A model generated the notes under the pieces. That model did no database searches. It saw only the letters and a list, made by a program, of their open reading frames with translations, and was not told where the DNA came from. Shown here one piece after another: positions 1-8,800 of a DNA stretch of 64,000 nucleotides. Position 1 is the stretch's first letter. Each line of letters opens with the position of its first letter. Origin of the DNA: Marinobacter sp. F4218 (GTDB lineage Bacteria > Pseudomonadota > Gammaproteobacteria > Pseudomonadales > Oleiphilaceae). The stretch is from the NCBI RefSeq assembly GCF_019443085.1, contig NZ_JAHZIL010000004.1, positions 186,001 through 250,000 of the forward strand, given 5' to 3'. Made by a program: the position numbers and the translations under genes.

Positions 1-2447
1 GCGGCAACCCGATCCCCATGGCCGGCATCCCGTTCCATTCATCTGAGGGATACATTGCCCGGCTGGTGCGGGCGGGTCAATCCATCGCCATCTGCGAACA
101 GATTGGCGATCCGGCCACCAGTAAAGGCCCGGTCGATCGCCAGGTGGTTCGAATTGTCACGCCGGGCACACTCAGTGACGATGCCTATCTGGAGGACCGT
201 CGCGACAATCTGCTGGTAGCCATTTACAGCCATCGCGAACAATTCGGCTTTGCCTCGCTGGATATTTCCAGCGGCCGCTTTGCGGTCTCTGAGCTGGACG
301 ACCTGGAAGCCCTGCAGGGCGAACTCCAGCGCGTGCGTCCGGCGGAAATCCTGATAAGCGAGGACTTCCCTTACGAAGAGGTGCTGGAGGGTTACACCGG
401 CGTTCGCCGCCAGGGGCCCTGGCTGTTCGAATCCGATACGGCACGCCGGGTCATCACACACCAGCTGCAGGTGCGGGACCTGACCGGGTTCGGCTGCGAG
501 GACCTGACCCTGGCCATCTGCGCTGCCGGCTGCCTGCTGCAGTATGCCAAGGAAACCCAACGCACCGCCCTGCCCCACATCCGGAAACTGACCCGGGAAC
601 GGCGGGATGAAGCGGTCATCCTGGATGCCGCCAGCCGCCGCAACCTCGAGATCGACTCCAACCTGATGGGCGGCCACCTGCATACGCTGGCCTGGGTAAT
701 GGATCGCACTGCCACCTCCATGGGCGGCCGGGAGCTGCGGCGCTGGCTCAATCGCCCACTGCGCGACGTGACTGTGGTCTCCCAGCGCCAACAGGCGGTA
801 TCGGCGTTGCTGGACGGCTTTCATTATGAGCCGGTGCACGACCTGCTGAAGGCGGTCGGAGACATTGAACGGGTGCTCGCCCGGGTCGCCCTGCGCTCGG
901 CCCGCCCCCGGGACCTGGCCCGGTTGCGGGATGCCTTCCAGGCGTTGCCCAGCCTTCAGGAAACCCTGAAACCGGTCAATTCCCATCACATTGTGAAGCT
1001 GGCGACCATCATCGGCGAATACCCGGAGCTGGCTGACCTGCTTGAACGGTCCATCATCGACAATCCGCCCGTGGTTATCCGTGACGGCGGCGTTATCCGT
1101 GAGGGCTTTGACGAGGAACTGGACGACCTACGCAACATCAGCGAGAACGCGGGCCAGTACCTGCTGGACGTGGAAACCCGGGAACGGGACCGTACCAGTA
1201 TCAGCACCCTCAAGGTGGGCTACAACCGGGTGCACGGCTACTACATCGAAATCAGCCGGGCCCAGTCCGACCAGGCTCCGGTGGATTACATTCGGCGCCA
1301 GACCCTGAAAAACGCGGAACGGTTTATCACCCCGGAACTGAAAGAGTTCGAGGACAAGGCCCTGAGCGCCAAGAGCCGCGCGCTGGCCCGTGAAAAGGCC
1401 CTTTACGATGAGGTCCTGGAAGCGGTCGCCGAGCAGCTGGCGCCACTTCAGGATGCTGCCCAGGCTCTGGCCGAGCTGGACGTCCTGAGCAACTTTGCCG
1501 AACGGGCCACCACCCTGCGCCTTGCGGCACCGGAATTCAGTGAATCACCGGGTTTTGATATCGAAGAGGGCCGCCATCCGGTGGTGGAGCAGCTGCTGGA
1601 TGAACCCTTTGTGCCCAACGACCTGCTGATGGATACCCAGCGTCGTATGCTGGTGATCACCGGCCCGAACATGGGCGGTAAGTCCACCTACATGCGTCAG
1701 GCCGCGCTGATTGCCCTGCTGGCCTACACCGGCAGTTTCGTACCGGCCAACCGCGCGGTTCTGGGGCCCGTCGACCGGATTTTCACCCGCATGGGCTCCT
1801 CCGATGACATTGCCGGCGGTCGCTCCACGTTTATGGTGGAAATGACTGAAACCGCCAATATCCTCCACAATGCCACGGAGTTCAGCCTGGTGCTGATGGA
1901 TGAGGTGGGCCGCGGTACCAGCACCTTCGATGGGCTTTCCCTGGCCTGGGCCACGGCCGAACACCTGGCAAAAAACATTCGCTGCTACACCCTGTTCGCC
2001 ACGCACTACTTTGAACTGACCCAGCTCGCCGATGACCTCGCCCACGCCGTCAACGTGCACCTGACTGCCACCGAGCACGACGACAGCATCGTCTTCCTTC
2101 ACAACGTCCACGATGGCCCGGCGAGCCAGAGCTACGGCCTGCAGGTGGCCAAGCTCGCTGGTGTACCTCAGGACGTGATACGCAACGCCAAGGGCCAGTT
2201 GGCCCACCTCGAAGGCAGCGCAACCCCCGCTGCAGTCCCTACGAACCAGGCCCCGGCGCCAAGCGCTCAGGAGGCCCGCCCGCAGCCTTCAGCGCGCGTC
2301 AGCGAGCCGGTCATGCAAGGTGATATGTTCGCAAGTCTGGAGCCCAGTGTGGTCGAACGAACACTCAAGGCGCTTGAGTTGGATGACCTGACCCCGAGAG
2401 AGGCCCTGAACCGGCTTTACGAACTGAAGGAATTGCTGGAGAAATGA
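1..2447 (+). CDS. mutS: DNA mismatch repair protein MutS (5' end outside window)
   Basis: Mismatch-recognition ATPase that binds mispaired bases and recruits MutL. The reading frame is open from base 3 (G-N-P-I-P before the first ATG at 18), so the gene starts upstream and roughly 55-65 N-terminal residues, including the mismatch-contacting Phe-x-Glu, are missing. Visible: the family motif [15 protein letters not shown], the clamp/lever region, then the ABC-type ATPase with Walker [10 protein letters not shown] (near base 1665), Walker [12 protein letters not shown] (near 1890) and the ATHYFELT His loop. A Pro/Ala-rich linker precedes the C-terminal helical dimer/tetramer segment ending [10 protein letters not shown]. 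It is followed by fdxA, the order also found in pseudomonads. Confidence 0.97.
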   Translation, partial: GNPIPMAGIPFHSSEGYIARLVRAGQSIAICEQIGDPATSKGPVDRQVVRIVTPGTLSDDAYLEDRRDNLLVAIYSHREQFGFASLDISSGRFAVSELDDLEALQGELQRVRPAEILISEDFPYEEVLEGYTGVRRQGPWLFESDTARRVITHQLQVRDLTGFGCEDLTLAICAAGCLLQYAKETQRTALPHIRKLTRERRDEAVILDAASRRNLEIDSNLMGGHLHTLAWVMDRTATSMGGRELRRWLNRPLRDVTVVSQRQQAVSALLDGFHYEPVHDLLKAVGDIERVLARVALRSARPRDLARLRDAFQALPSLQETLKPVNSHHIVKLATIIGEYPELADLLERSIIDNPPVVIRDGGVIREGFDEELDDLRNISENAGQYLLDVETRERDRTSISTLKVGYNRVHGYYIEISRAQSDQAPVDYIRRQTLKNAERFITPELKEFEDKALSAKSRALAREKALYDEVLEAVAEQLAPLQDAAQALAELDVLSNFAERATTLRLAAPEFSESPGFDIEEGRHPVVEQLLDEPFVPNDLLMDTQRRMLVITGPNMGGKSTYMRQAALIALLAYTGSFVPANRAVLGPVDRIFTRMGSSDDIAGGRSTFMVEMTETANILHNATEFSLVLMDEVGRGTSTFDGLSLAWATAEHLAKNIRCYTLFATHYFELTQLADDLAHAVNVHLTATEHDDSIVFLHNVHDGPASQSYGLQVAKLAGVPQDVIRNAKGQLAHLEGSATPAAVPTNQAPAPSAQEARPQPSARVSEPVMQGDMFASLEPSVVERTLKALELDDLTPREALNRLYELKELLEK

Positions 2448-2467
2448 CCGGAATTTTCCGGCTTTTT
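2448..2467 (+). terminator. Rho-independent terminator of mutS
   Basis: Inverted repeat CCGGAA/TTCCGG starting right after the TGA stop, followed by CTTTTT. The stem is short but correctly placed. Confidence 0.55.
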
Positions 2468-2500
2468 GATCCAAGTAATAACGATATAGCGGGTCAACTC

Positions 2501-2529
2501 TTGCGGGTCTGCGGGGCGCTCCCTACAAT
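2501..2529 (+). promoter_or_regulatory. Probable sigma-70 promoter of fdxA
   Basis: TTGCGG (2501-2506), 17-bp spacer, TACAAT (2524-2529), about 77 bp before the fdxA start. It lies in the only AT-rich stretch between mutS and fdxA. Confidence 0.5.
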
Positions 2530-2606
2530 ATCGCGCAATAAAACATAACCATGGAGCCTGACTGCAAGCTCCCGATGAGATTGACCACTGGACCAGGGAT
2601 CTGACT

Positions 2607-2930
2607 ATGGCGTTTATCGTTACTGATAACTGCATCAAGTGCAAATACACAGACTGCGTGGAAGTCTGCCCGGTAGACTGTTTCTACGAAGGCCCGAACT
2701 TTCTGGTAATTGATCCGGACGAGTGCATTGACTGCGCCCTGTGTGAGCCCGAGTGCCCGGCAGAAGCGATCTTCTCCGAGGATGAGCTGCCCGCCGATCA
2801 GGTCCAGTTTGTAGAGATCAACGCCGATCTCGCGGGCAAGTGGCCAAACATTACCGAGAAGAAGGACCCGCTGCCGGACGCCGAGGAATGGGACGGCAAA
2901 CCGGACAAGATCCAGTACCTCGAGAAGTAA
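2607..2930 (+). CDS. fdxA: 7Fe ferredoxin FdxA
   Basis: Small cytoplasmic electron carrier with one [3Fe-4S] and one [4Fe-4S] cluster. At 107 aa it has the usual length of the Azotobacter FdI/Pseudomonas FdxA family. Cysteines fall at the expected places: C9, C17 and C50 for the 3Fe cluster, C21, C40, C43 and C46 for the 4Fe cluster, plus the conserved extra C12 and C25. The C-terminal extension (PDAEEWDG...) is typical of the family. It has its own promoter and terminator, so it is probably monocistronic. The physiological partner cannot be read from the sequence. Confidence 0.96.
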   Translation: MAFIVTDNCIKCKYTDCVEVCPVDCFYEGPNFLVIDPDECIDCALCEPECPAEAIFSEDELPADQVQFVEINADLAGKWPNITEKKDPLPDAEEWDGKPDKIQYLEK

Positions 2931-2946
2931 GGCGACGCCTGAATGC

Positions 2947-2977
2947 AAAAAGGGAAGCTCCCAGGGCTTCCCTTTTT
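2947..2977. terminator. Bidirectional terminator between fdxA and the LysE gene
   Basis: GGGAAGC (2952-2958) pairs with GCTTCCC (2966-2972). The stem is flanked by an A tract on the left and a T tract on the right, so it can serve both fdxA and the convergent gene ending at 3014. Confidence 0.85.
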
Positions 2978-3013
2978 GTTTGCCTGTTCAGGCGTCCTTC
3001 CAATCCGATCGGT

Positions 3014-3646
3014 TCAGCTACTGGCCAGCTTCGCCCCCATGGCGACAAAGAACCCGCCGGTGGCAGCATTCAACGCACGTTTCACCCGCGCACTCGCCCC
3101 CAGCCCCTTGAACCGGACCACCGCAAAGGCCAGCCCACACTGCCAGACCATGGCGAGCAGGAAATGGACACTCGCCAGGACCAGCGACTGCTGGAAAGCG
3201 TTACCGGCTGGGTCCACGAATTGTGGCAAAAGGGCCATATAGAACAGGGCTGTCTTGGGGTTGAGGACATTGGAGAGCAGCCCCTCCCGGAACGAGACCG
3301 ACGTGCCCACCCGCCGCCTGACCACCTCGCGCGGCTCCGTCTTGGGCCTGCTGTTCCTTGACCAGGCCTGGCGGAGTGAGGCAATGCCCAGCCATACCAG
3401 ATAACAGGCTCCCGCCCATTTCAGTGCGGAGAAGGCCCACGCGGTTTCAACCAGCAAAATGGAAATCCCCAGCGCCGAGAGCGTCGCGTGGATAAACAGC
3501 CCGCTACAGATACCGACACTGGTCACACAGCCATCTCTCAAGCCACCACGACCGGTATTACGCATCACCAGCAGGGTGTCGACACCCGGTGTAATGGTCA
3601 GCAGAGTAATAGCTACCAGGTACGCCCAGAACAATTCTGTAAACAT
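3014..3646 (-). CDS. LysE/RhtB-family amino-acid exporter
   Basis: Inner-membrane exporter of the LysE/RhtB superfamily, which exports amino acids or homoserine lactones; the substrate is not predictable. The 210 aa are almost entirely hydrophobic helices (about six), with the N-terminal signature ITPGVDTLLVMRNTGRGG near residues 18-37 and the internal LLSNVLNPKTALFYMALLPQ motif typical of the family. The ATG at 3646 is preceded by GGAGG with 6-nt spacing. It is convergent with fdxA and follows the unknown gene ending at 3683 on the same strand. Confidence 0.9.
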   Translation of the reverse strand: MFTELFWAYLVAITLLTITPGVDTLLVMRNTGRGGLRDGCVTSVGICSGLFIHATLSALGISILLVETAWAFSALKWAGACYLVWLGIASLRQAWSRNSRPKTEPREVVRRRVGTSVSFREGLLSNVLNPKTALFYMALLPQFVDPAGNAFQQSLVLASVHFLLAMVWQCGLAFAVVRFKGLGASARVKRALNAATGGFFVAMGAKLASS

Positions 3647-3682
3647 GGCAGGCCTCCGGTGAATGGCCGGTGGCTGCGCTGG

Positions 3683-4717
3683 TCAGGCCTCCGGCTCAAG
3701 AATCTTGCGTGCCGCCGCAGAACTGTAAAAGCTGCTCAACCTGCGGCGCACCAGGGCCTCAACATAGCCCTGTTCCCGCAACACGTCCATAACCGGAAGT
3801 GCGTAGGCATCGATTTCGGCCATGATCATTTCCCGGGTGACTCCAACATCTTTAAGCAGGTCGCTGATCGGACGGTCGCCATACTTGGCAAACAGGTGTT
3901 CCACCACCGCGCGGGCACATCCCTCGAAGTAGGCGGTTTTTCGGAACTCAAGCCAGAACTCGTAGCCCAGCACCACGAATTCCTGAAGTTCGACATCCCC
4001 CATTCCTTCGCGCAGTTCGGCAATGGTGCGATTCTCTACCGACACCCAGCCGGCCATAACACTGTCCCGCAGTTCGTCATCGGACAGCGCCTTGTTGAGG
4101 AACTCCTCGCTGCGGGCAATCAGCCCCGGCAAGCTATCGGATAACCAGGCTTTTATCCGCCGCTCAAACGTTTCATCCAGTCCCGGCACGGCCCGATTCG
4201 CCATTTTCTTGCCGAACTTCATCATGGAACCCACCCCCGGCACCGACTTGGTAATGAGGTTGTCCTCGTAGAGGTAATTCACGAGGCCGGCGTAGACCAC
4301 GTTGGACACCAGCTCCTGATAGACCGGATGTGCCATGATCTCGCTGATGACCCGCTCCCGCTGCTGGCGCAATTCCAGGGCCTCTTCCACGAAACCGGTT
4401 GCCTGGTCCCGGCTGATGATTTCGCCCAGCGTGGTCTGTTCCTGCACCGGCGCGTTCATCACCTCCGTGGCCATTTCCGCCGCCAGTTCAGGGATACCGG
4501 CATCCAGCTCCATATTCACGACGATCCGCTGGATCACCCCCATCACCTGCTCCACAGAACTCAGTCGACCAAGGGTAACCACATCAGCCTGCCCCAGGAG
4601 TTCCGTCACCTCGCGCTCAAGGAACTTGCGCAACCTGGCCCCTTTAAGCGACGCCATTTCGTGCTTTACGTGCTGTTCCAGCAGCCTGCTGGCGAGATCC
4701 GCATTGCTGTTGCTCAT
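3683..4717 (-). CDS. Conserved hypothetical protein, helical, 344 aa
   Basis: I do not recognise a family. The protein is soluble, charged and predicted almost all-helical, with no signal peptide and no long membrane segment. A Gly-rich turn (SVPGVGSMMKFGKK, about residues 160-175) lies mid-protein, and the C-terminal half is rich in Glu and Arg. Two similar blocks (REVTELLGQADVVTL and ISDLLKDVGVTREMI) might reflect an internal repeat, but the match is weak. The start at 4717 has only a weak ribosome site. The coding pattern matches its neighbours, so it looks like a resident chromosomal gene. Confidence 0.75.
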   Translation of the reverse strand: MSNSNADLASRLLEQHVKHEMASLKGARLRKFLEREVTELLGQADVVTLGRLSSVEQVMGVIQRIVVNMELDAGIPELAAEMATEVMNAPVQEQTTLGEIISRDQATGFVEEALELRQQRERVISEIMAHPVYQELVSNVVYAGLVNYLYEDNLITKSVPGVGSMMKFGKKMANRAVPGLDETFERRIKAWLSDSLPGLIARSEEFLNKALSDDELRDSVMAGWVSVENRTIAELREGMGDVELQEFVVLGYEFWLEFRKTAYFEGCARAVVEHLFAKYGDRPISDLLKDVGVTREMIMAEIDAYALPVMDVLREQGYVEALVRRRLSSFYSSAAARKILEPEA

Positions 4718-4864
4718 GGGTTCAACGGTCCTGTATGCAAAAGGTTTGGAAGAAGGCTTACGAGGCTAACACGGCAGCGCCAGGGAAGAGTTTGCCAAAA
4801 CTACCGGGTTACGACCGCGGCTGGGCAAATGCCGGCCGCCACGTCGGTTTGTAGCGGCGGCGAC

Positions 4865-5815
4865 TTACTGGAAATCGTTGAAGGTGTGCGGATCAGCAGC
4901 CAGGGCGAGACACAAGCTGCCCGGCCCCACATAGATGCTGCTGGTGATCCCCATCTGGGACAGCAACAGCTCGACGCCATTGCGTTCGCAGGCGTCCCGA
5001 AGACGGTTCAGCCCCGGCAGGTCCTCGATTTCGGTCCAGGTCAGGCCACAGGACAGGCTGACATAGGGCGTGGCCAGGCCCGCCTCCACCCGGGCGGCAG
5101 CGTAGTTCATCACTTTTTCCACCGCCACATCAAAACTTCGGGTCTTGGCCACGGGCTGGCCTTCTGCTCCCTTACCGAAGATCACCGGCGTGATATTGAG
5201 GGCCTTTCCCAGGAAGGCCACCAGCGCCGAGACGCTCTTGTCGCCGCGTCGACGGGCCCGTTCCCGGATGTAGTGAAGGTCTCGCGGGATGACACAGGTG
5301 TAGATCTTGTCCGAGAAGGTCTCGACCTCATGCCGAAGGGCGTTCTTGGAGAGCTTCTGCTCGATCAGTTTCAGGGTATGGGCGGCAAGGAGGCCCTGGC
5401 CGGCAAAAATCTGCTTGCTGTCGATGACCCGCATCGAGAACTTGCCCTCACGCCCTGCTGCCGCGCGGGCCTTGTCGTAATTGGCGAGCACACTGTTCAT
5501 GGCCTCGGTGGCATTTTCAAAGATCAGGCTTCGACTGCGGGTGACGGTTTCACAGAACGCCACATCGAATTGGGTGATGATCTTCTCCATGAACAGGTCG
5601 TAGATCTGCTTCGGCGAATAGGCCTGGGTCTCGGCCTGATGCCCTTTCTGCAGCAACCCGCTCTGGTAGAACTCCTGGGTCCTGACCGGGTCATGCTCGT
5701 CGATGTAGGTCTGGCCATCTATGACAGCCGTAACAGGAAGGATAAACAGGTCGTGCTTGCGACTGAATTCGTAGGGTAAATCGCACGCGGAATCGACGAT
5801 CAAACCAATTCGCAT
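4865..5815 (-). CDS. DegV family fatty-acid-binding protein
   Basis: DegV/FakB-like protein; characterised members bind a single fatty acid and, with FakA, present it for phosphorylation. The 316-aa product begins MRIGLIVDSACDLP, the usual DegV opening, and has PVTAVIDGQTYIDEHD after it and the C-terminal lobe with SQMGITSSIYVGPGSLCL. The ATG at 5815 is chosen because GGAGG lies 8 nt upstream; an in-frame start at 5869 would add 18 residues unlike the family. No FakA kinase is nearby, so its role in this organism is open. Followed on the same strand by nothing within 100 bp. Confidence 0.88.
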   Translation of the reverse strand: MRIGLIVDSACDLPYEFSRKHDLFILPVTAVIDGQTYIDEHDPVRTQEFYQSGLLQKGHQAETQAYSPKQIYDLFMEKIITQFDVAFCETVTRSRSLIFENATEAMNSVLANYDKARAAAGREGKFSMRVIDSKQIFAGQGLLAAHTLKLIEQKLSKNALRHEVETFSDKIYTCVIPRDLHYIRERARRRGDKSVSALVAFLGKALNITPVIFGKGAEGQPVAKTRSFDVAVEKVMNYAAARVEAGLATPYVSLSCGLTWTEIEDLPGLNRLRDACERNGVELLLSQMGITSSIYVGPGSLCLALAADPHTFNDFQ

Positions 5816-5925
5816 GATGAGGCCTCCAGCGCCGGGCTGATCCTCGATGGGAACGCCCTTTATTGTCATTATTTTAAAAGGAGACCAGTTTTACACAACC
5901 CGGTCAGAATTTCAGCACCACACCG

Positions 5926-6759
5926 TCAATGGGCGGATGGTGCTGCCTCCAGTTCCTTCAGGTTTTTTTCAAGAAGTCGCCGGTTGTCCTGTTGCCAGGG
6001 ATGGAACCCTTTGCGGAAGTAGGCAAGAAATTCGGGCAGGCACTTGCGGATAACCCCGGGTTTTCCCCACAGGAAATTCAGGCCGCCCAGCCACGTTTTC
6101 ACACTCCAGAGCTTGCCGTCAGTCTTAAGCAGGCTACAGGTGTTCAGGAACGTGTACTTGAAGAAATTCCAGGTAACAAAGAGGAACACGATGCGCCGCA
6201 GACGCTCATCGCCGACACACTCGCGATAGACATCAAAGGCCACTGATTTGTGCTCGGTCTCCTCGATCGCGTGCCAACGCCAGAGACGCGCCATGGCCGG
6301 GGTCGCGCCCTCCATCCATTCCGGATGGCGGAGTATGGCGTTCGCCAGAACTGCCGTGTAATGCTCAGCGCCACAGGTTCCCGCCAGTTGCCGACTGGGC
6401 GGCAGATTGGCCACCCACTTCATGTGCCGGGCGAATCGTTCGTCAATGGCATCGATGTCATAACCCCGGGCTTTCAAGGCTTCGTTGTAGCTTTTATGTT
6501 CACGGCTGTGCAGCGCTTCCTGACCAATAAACCCGCGTATTTCAGCCTGGAGCTTGGGGTCTTCAATGCGATCCCGGTATAGCCGAACGGCGTTGATAAA
6601 CTGCTGCTCACCATCCGGAAACTGAAGGGACAGGGCGTTGAAGAATGCGGTCCTGAAGGCATTGTTGCCGTGCCAGAAGGATTTCAGGTCGTCACTGACA
6701 TCGAACCGGATATGCCGGGGCTGAACCGACACCCCTTCGGGAGTGGAACTGATGGTCAT
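5926..6759 (-). CDS. Predicted metal-dependent hydrolase, PF10118 type
   Basis: A 277-aa member of the PF10118 group, annotated as metal-dependent hydrolases but with ferritin-like metal-ligand spacing. Carboxylate/His pairs are visible in GQEALHSREHKSY (about residues 79-91) and in EETEHKSVAFDVY (about 166-178), which could hold a di-metal site. A hydrophobic stretch after the second motif (RRIVFLFVTWNFFKYTFL) may contact membrane. The start is supported by AGGAGG 6 nt before the ATG. Function is not established for this family; proximity to an acyl-CoA synthetase and a DegV protein hints at lipid metabolism (inference). Confidence 0.82.
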   Translation of the reverse strand: MTISSTPEGVSVQPRHIRFDVSDDLKSFWHGNNAFRTAFFNALSLQFPDGEQQFINAVRLYRDRIEDPKLQAEIRGFIGQEALHSREHKSYNEALKARGYDIDAIDERFARHMKWVANLPPSRQLAGTCGAEHYTAVLANAILRHPEWMEGATPAMARLWRWHAIEETEHKSVAFDVYRECVGDERLRRIVFLFVTWNFFKYTFLNTCSLLKTDGKLWSVKTWLGGLNFLWGKPGVIRKCLPEFLAYFRKGFHPWQQDNRRLLEKNLKELEAAPSAH

Positions 6760-6934
6760 GGCTGCCTCCTGTTGTTATCACGTTTTGTCGTGTTGTTATC
6801 GATTACAAACAGCGGTTAAACATTCACCAGTGGAATCAGTTTAAACCTGAAAACAAGAACGAAGGAAGGCTTTGGAACGAACATTTCGACAAATTGTCAC
6901 GAAATGACATTCTGTCATCATTCAGAATGTGGAG

Positions 6935-6959
6935 AAAAAAGGGAGGCATTCCGCCTCCC
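6935..6959 (-). terminator. Terminator of the acyl-CoA synthetase gene
   Basis: GGGAGGC (6941-6947) pairs with GCCTCCC (6953-6959). On the minus strand the stem is followed by TTTTTT, placing it about 60 nt past the stop of the gene ending at 7020. Confidence 0.85.
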
Positions 6960-7019
6960 AAGGACACACGGGGGGGTGGCCCGCCTCCGGTCCGAAATCG
7001 GAGGCTGCGGCCCATGGGA

Positions 7020-8648
7020 TCAGTCCAGCTCTTTGGCCTGATCCCTCAGCACGAACTTCTGGATCTTGCCCGTGGAGGTCTTGGGCAGTTCCGAGAACAC
7101 GACAGTCTTGGGAACCTTGAAGCGAGCCAGGTGCTCACGGCAGAAGCTGATGATGTCGTCCGCACTGACTTCACCCGCTTCGGGCTTGAGGGTCACAAAG
7201 GCGCAGGGCGTTTCCCCCCACTTTTCGTCCGGTCGAGCTACCACGGCAGCCTCAAGCACGGCAGGATGACGGTATAGCGTGTCTTCCACTTCGATGGTGG
7301 AAATGTTCTCACCACCCGAGATGATAATGTCTTTCAGGCGGTCCTTGATTTCCATGTAGCCGTCCTCGTGCCAGACGGCCAGATCACCGGTATGGAACCA
7401 TCCGCCCCGGAAGGCCTCCTCGGTGGCCTTCGGATTTTTCAGGTAACCCTTCATCACGGTGTTACCGCGCAGGAAGATCTCACCGATGGTCTTGCCGTCT
7501 TTGGGCACCGGTTCCATGGTATTCGGGTCGCCCACCATGGTTCCTGCCAGGGTGTGGTAACGGACGCCCTGGCGGGCCTTCTTCCTGGCCCGATCATGCA
7601 ACGGCAGCTTGTCCCACTCGGTTTTCCACGCACAGACGGTCACCGGGCCATAGACTTCGGTGAGGCCGTATACGTGGGTAACCTCAATGCCCATCTCCTC
7701 AATGGCTCCGATTACCTGGGCAGGTGGCGCCGCACCGGCCGTCATGGACTTCACGTCGTGATCAATACCGGCCTTGGCCGATTCCGGCACGTTCAGCAGG
7801 GCGTTCAGCACGATCGGGGCACCACACATGTGGGTGACCTGGTGATCACGAATGAGTTGCAGAATTTTCTCCGGATCTACCCGACGCAGGCACACGTGGG
7901 TTCCGGCCATGGCCGTAATGGTCCAGGGGAAACACCAGCCATTGCAGTGGAACATCGGCAACGTCCAGAGGTAGACCGGGTGCATGTCCATCGACCAGAC
8001 CGCCTGGTTACCCAGGGCGTTGAGGTAGGCACCGCGATGATGGTAGACCACGCCTTTCGGGTTACCGGTCGTGCCGGAGGTGTAATTCAGGGAAATCGCG
8101 TCCCACTCATCCGCCGGAAAGCTCCACTGGAACGCGGGATCACCTTCATGCAGAAAGGCCTCATAATCCAGTTCGCTGACCCGAACCCCCTCGCCGTACT
8201 CGGGATCGTCCACATCAATAACCAGTGGCTTGTGCTTGAGGCGGCTGACGGCGTCATTGATGACATCGCCAAACTCGCGATCGGCGATCACCACCTTCGC
8301 TTCGCCGTGCTCCAGCATGAAGGCAATGGCTTCGGCGTCCAGCCGCACGTTCAGGGTGTTCAAAACCGCGCCGACCATGGGGACACCGAAATGGCTCTCC
8401 ACCATGGCCGGAATGTTCGGCAGCATCACCGCCACGGTATCACCCCGGCCAATACCGCGCCCTTTCAGGGCCGAGGCGAGTCGCACGCAGCGCTCGTATG
8501 TCTGGGCCCAGGTGTACCGGATGGCACCGTGAATGACGGACGGGAATTCCGGGTAAACGCCGGCAGTACGTTCAATAAAATCAACCGGCGATTGAACGGC
8601 GTAATTGGCATCGACGGGCGCAAGGCCCTGATCAAAAATCGAGGTCAT
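7020..8648 (-). CDS. Acyl-CoA synthetase (AMP-forming), AlkK/DmdB-like
   Basis: ANL-superfamily ligase that activates a carboxylic acid to its CoA thioester through an acyl-adenylate. At 542 aa it has the normal length. Visible motifs in order: P-loop [12 protein letters not shown] (about residue 185), HVYGLTEVYGP, GWFHTGDLAV with the conserved Asp, the hinge IKDRLKDIIISGGENIS, and the C-terminal catalytic Lys in TSTGKIQKFVLR. Similarity in overall pattern is to medium-chain (AlkK) and methylmercaptopropionate (DmdB) ligases; the substrate is not determined. The start at 8648 is chosen over 8669 because a purine-rich AGAGGA lies 7 nt upstream. Divergent from the sensor kinase gene. Confidence 0.92.
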   Translation of the reverse strand: MTSIFDQGLAPVDANYAVQSPVDFIERTAGVYPEFPSVIHGAIRYTWAQTYERCVRLASALKGRGIGRGDTVAVMLPNIPAMVESHFGVPMVGAVLNTLNVRLDAEAIAFMLEHGEAKVVIADREFGDVINDAVSRLKHKPLVIDVDDPEYGEGVRVSELDYEAFLHEGDPAFQWSFPADEWDAISLNYTSGTTGNPKGVVYHHRGAYLNALGNQAVWSMDMHPVYLWTLPMFHCNGWCFPWTITAMAGTHVCLRRVDPEKILQLIRDHQVTHMCGAPIVLNALLNVPESAKAGIDHDVKSMTAGAAPPAQVIGAIEEMGIEVTHVYGLTEVYGPVTVCAWKTEWDKLPLHDRARKKARQGVRYHTLAGTMVGDPNTMEPVPKDGKTIGEIFLRGNTVMKGYLKNPKATEEAFRGGWFHTGDLAVWHEDGYMEIKDRLKDIIISGGENISTIEVEDTLYRHPAVLEAAVVARPDEKWGETPCAFVTLKPEAGEVSADDIISFCREHLARFKVPKTVVFSELPKTSTGKIQKFVLRDQAKELD

Positions 8649-8800
8649 TGTGGGGTCCTCTGTGAGCACTGTTGTTCTTATGGTGTATTCAGGAGAATCG
8701 CTAAAGCCGCTATACTTCGAGCTGGCCGAAATGGTATTTGATAGAACAAATACTAGAAATTACACTAACGTATTATAGTGCAAATACCATATTAACCACG

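Noticed and set aside
39..989. A 316-codon minus-strand frame inside mutS
   Set aside because: Opposite a clear MutS; no ribosome site and no domain.
4328..5779. A 483-codon plus-strand frame
   Set aside because: Runs opposite to the unknown 344-aa gene and degV, both with better codon pattern and ribosome sites; product has no recognisable fold.
7368..8741. A 457-codon plus-strand frame
   Set aside because: Antisense to the acyl-CoA synthetase gene; His-rich mirror sequence without motifs.
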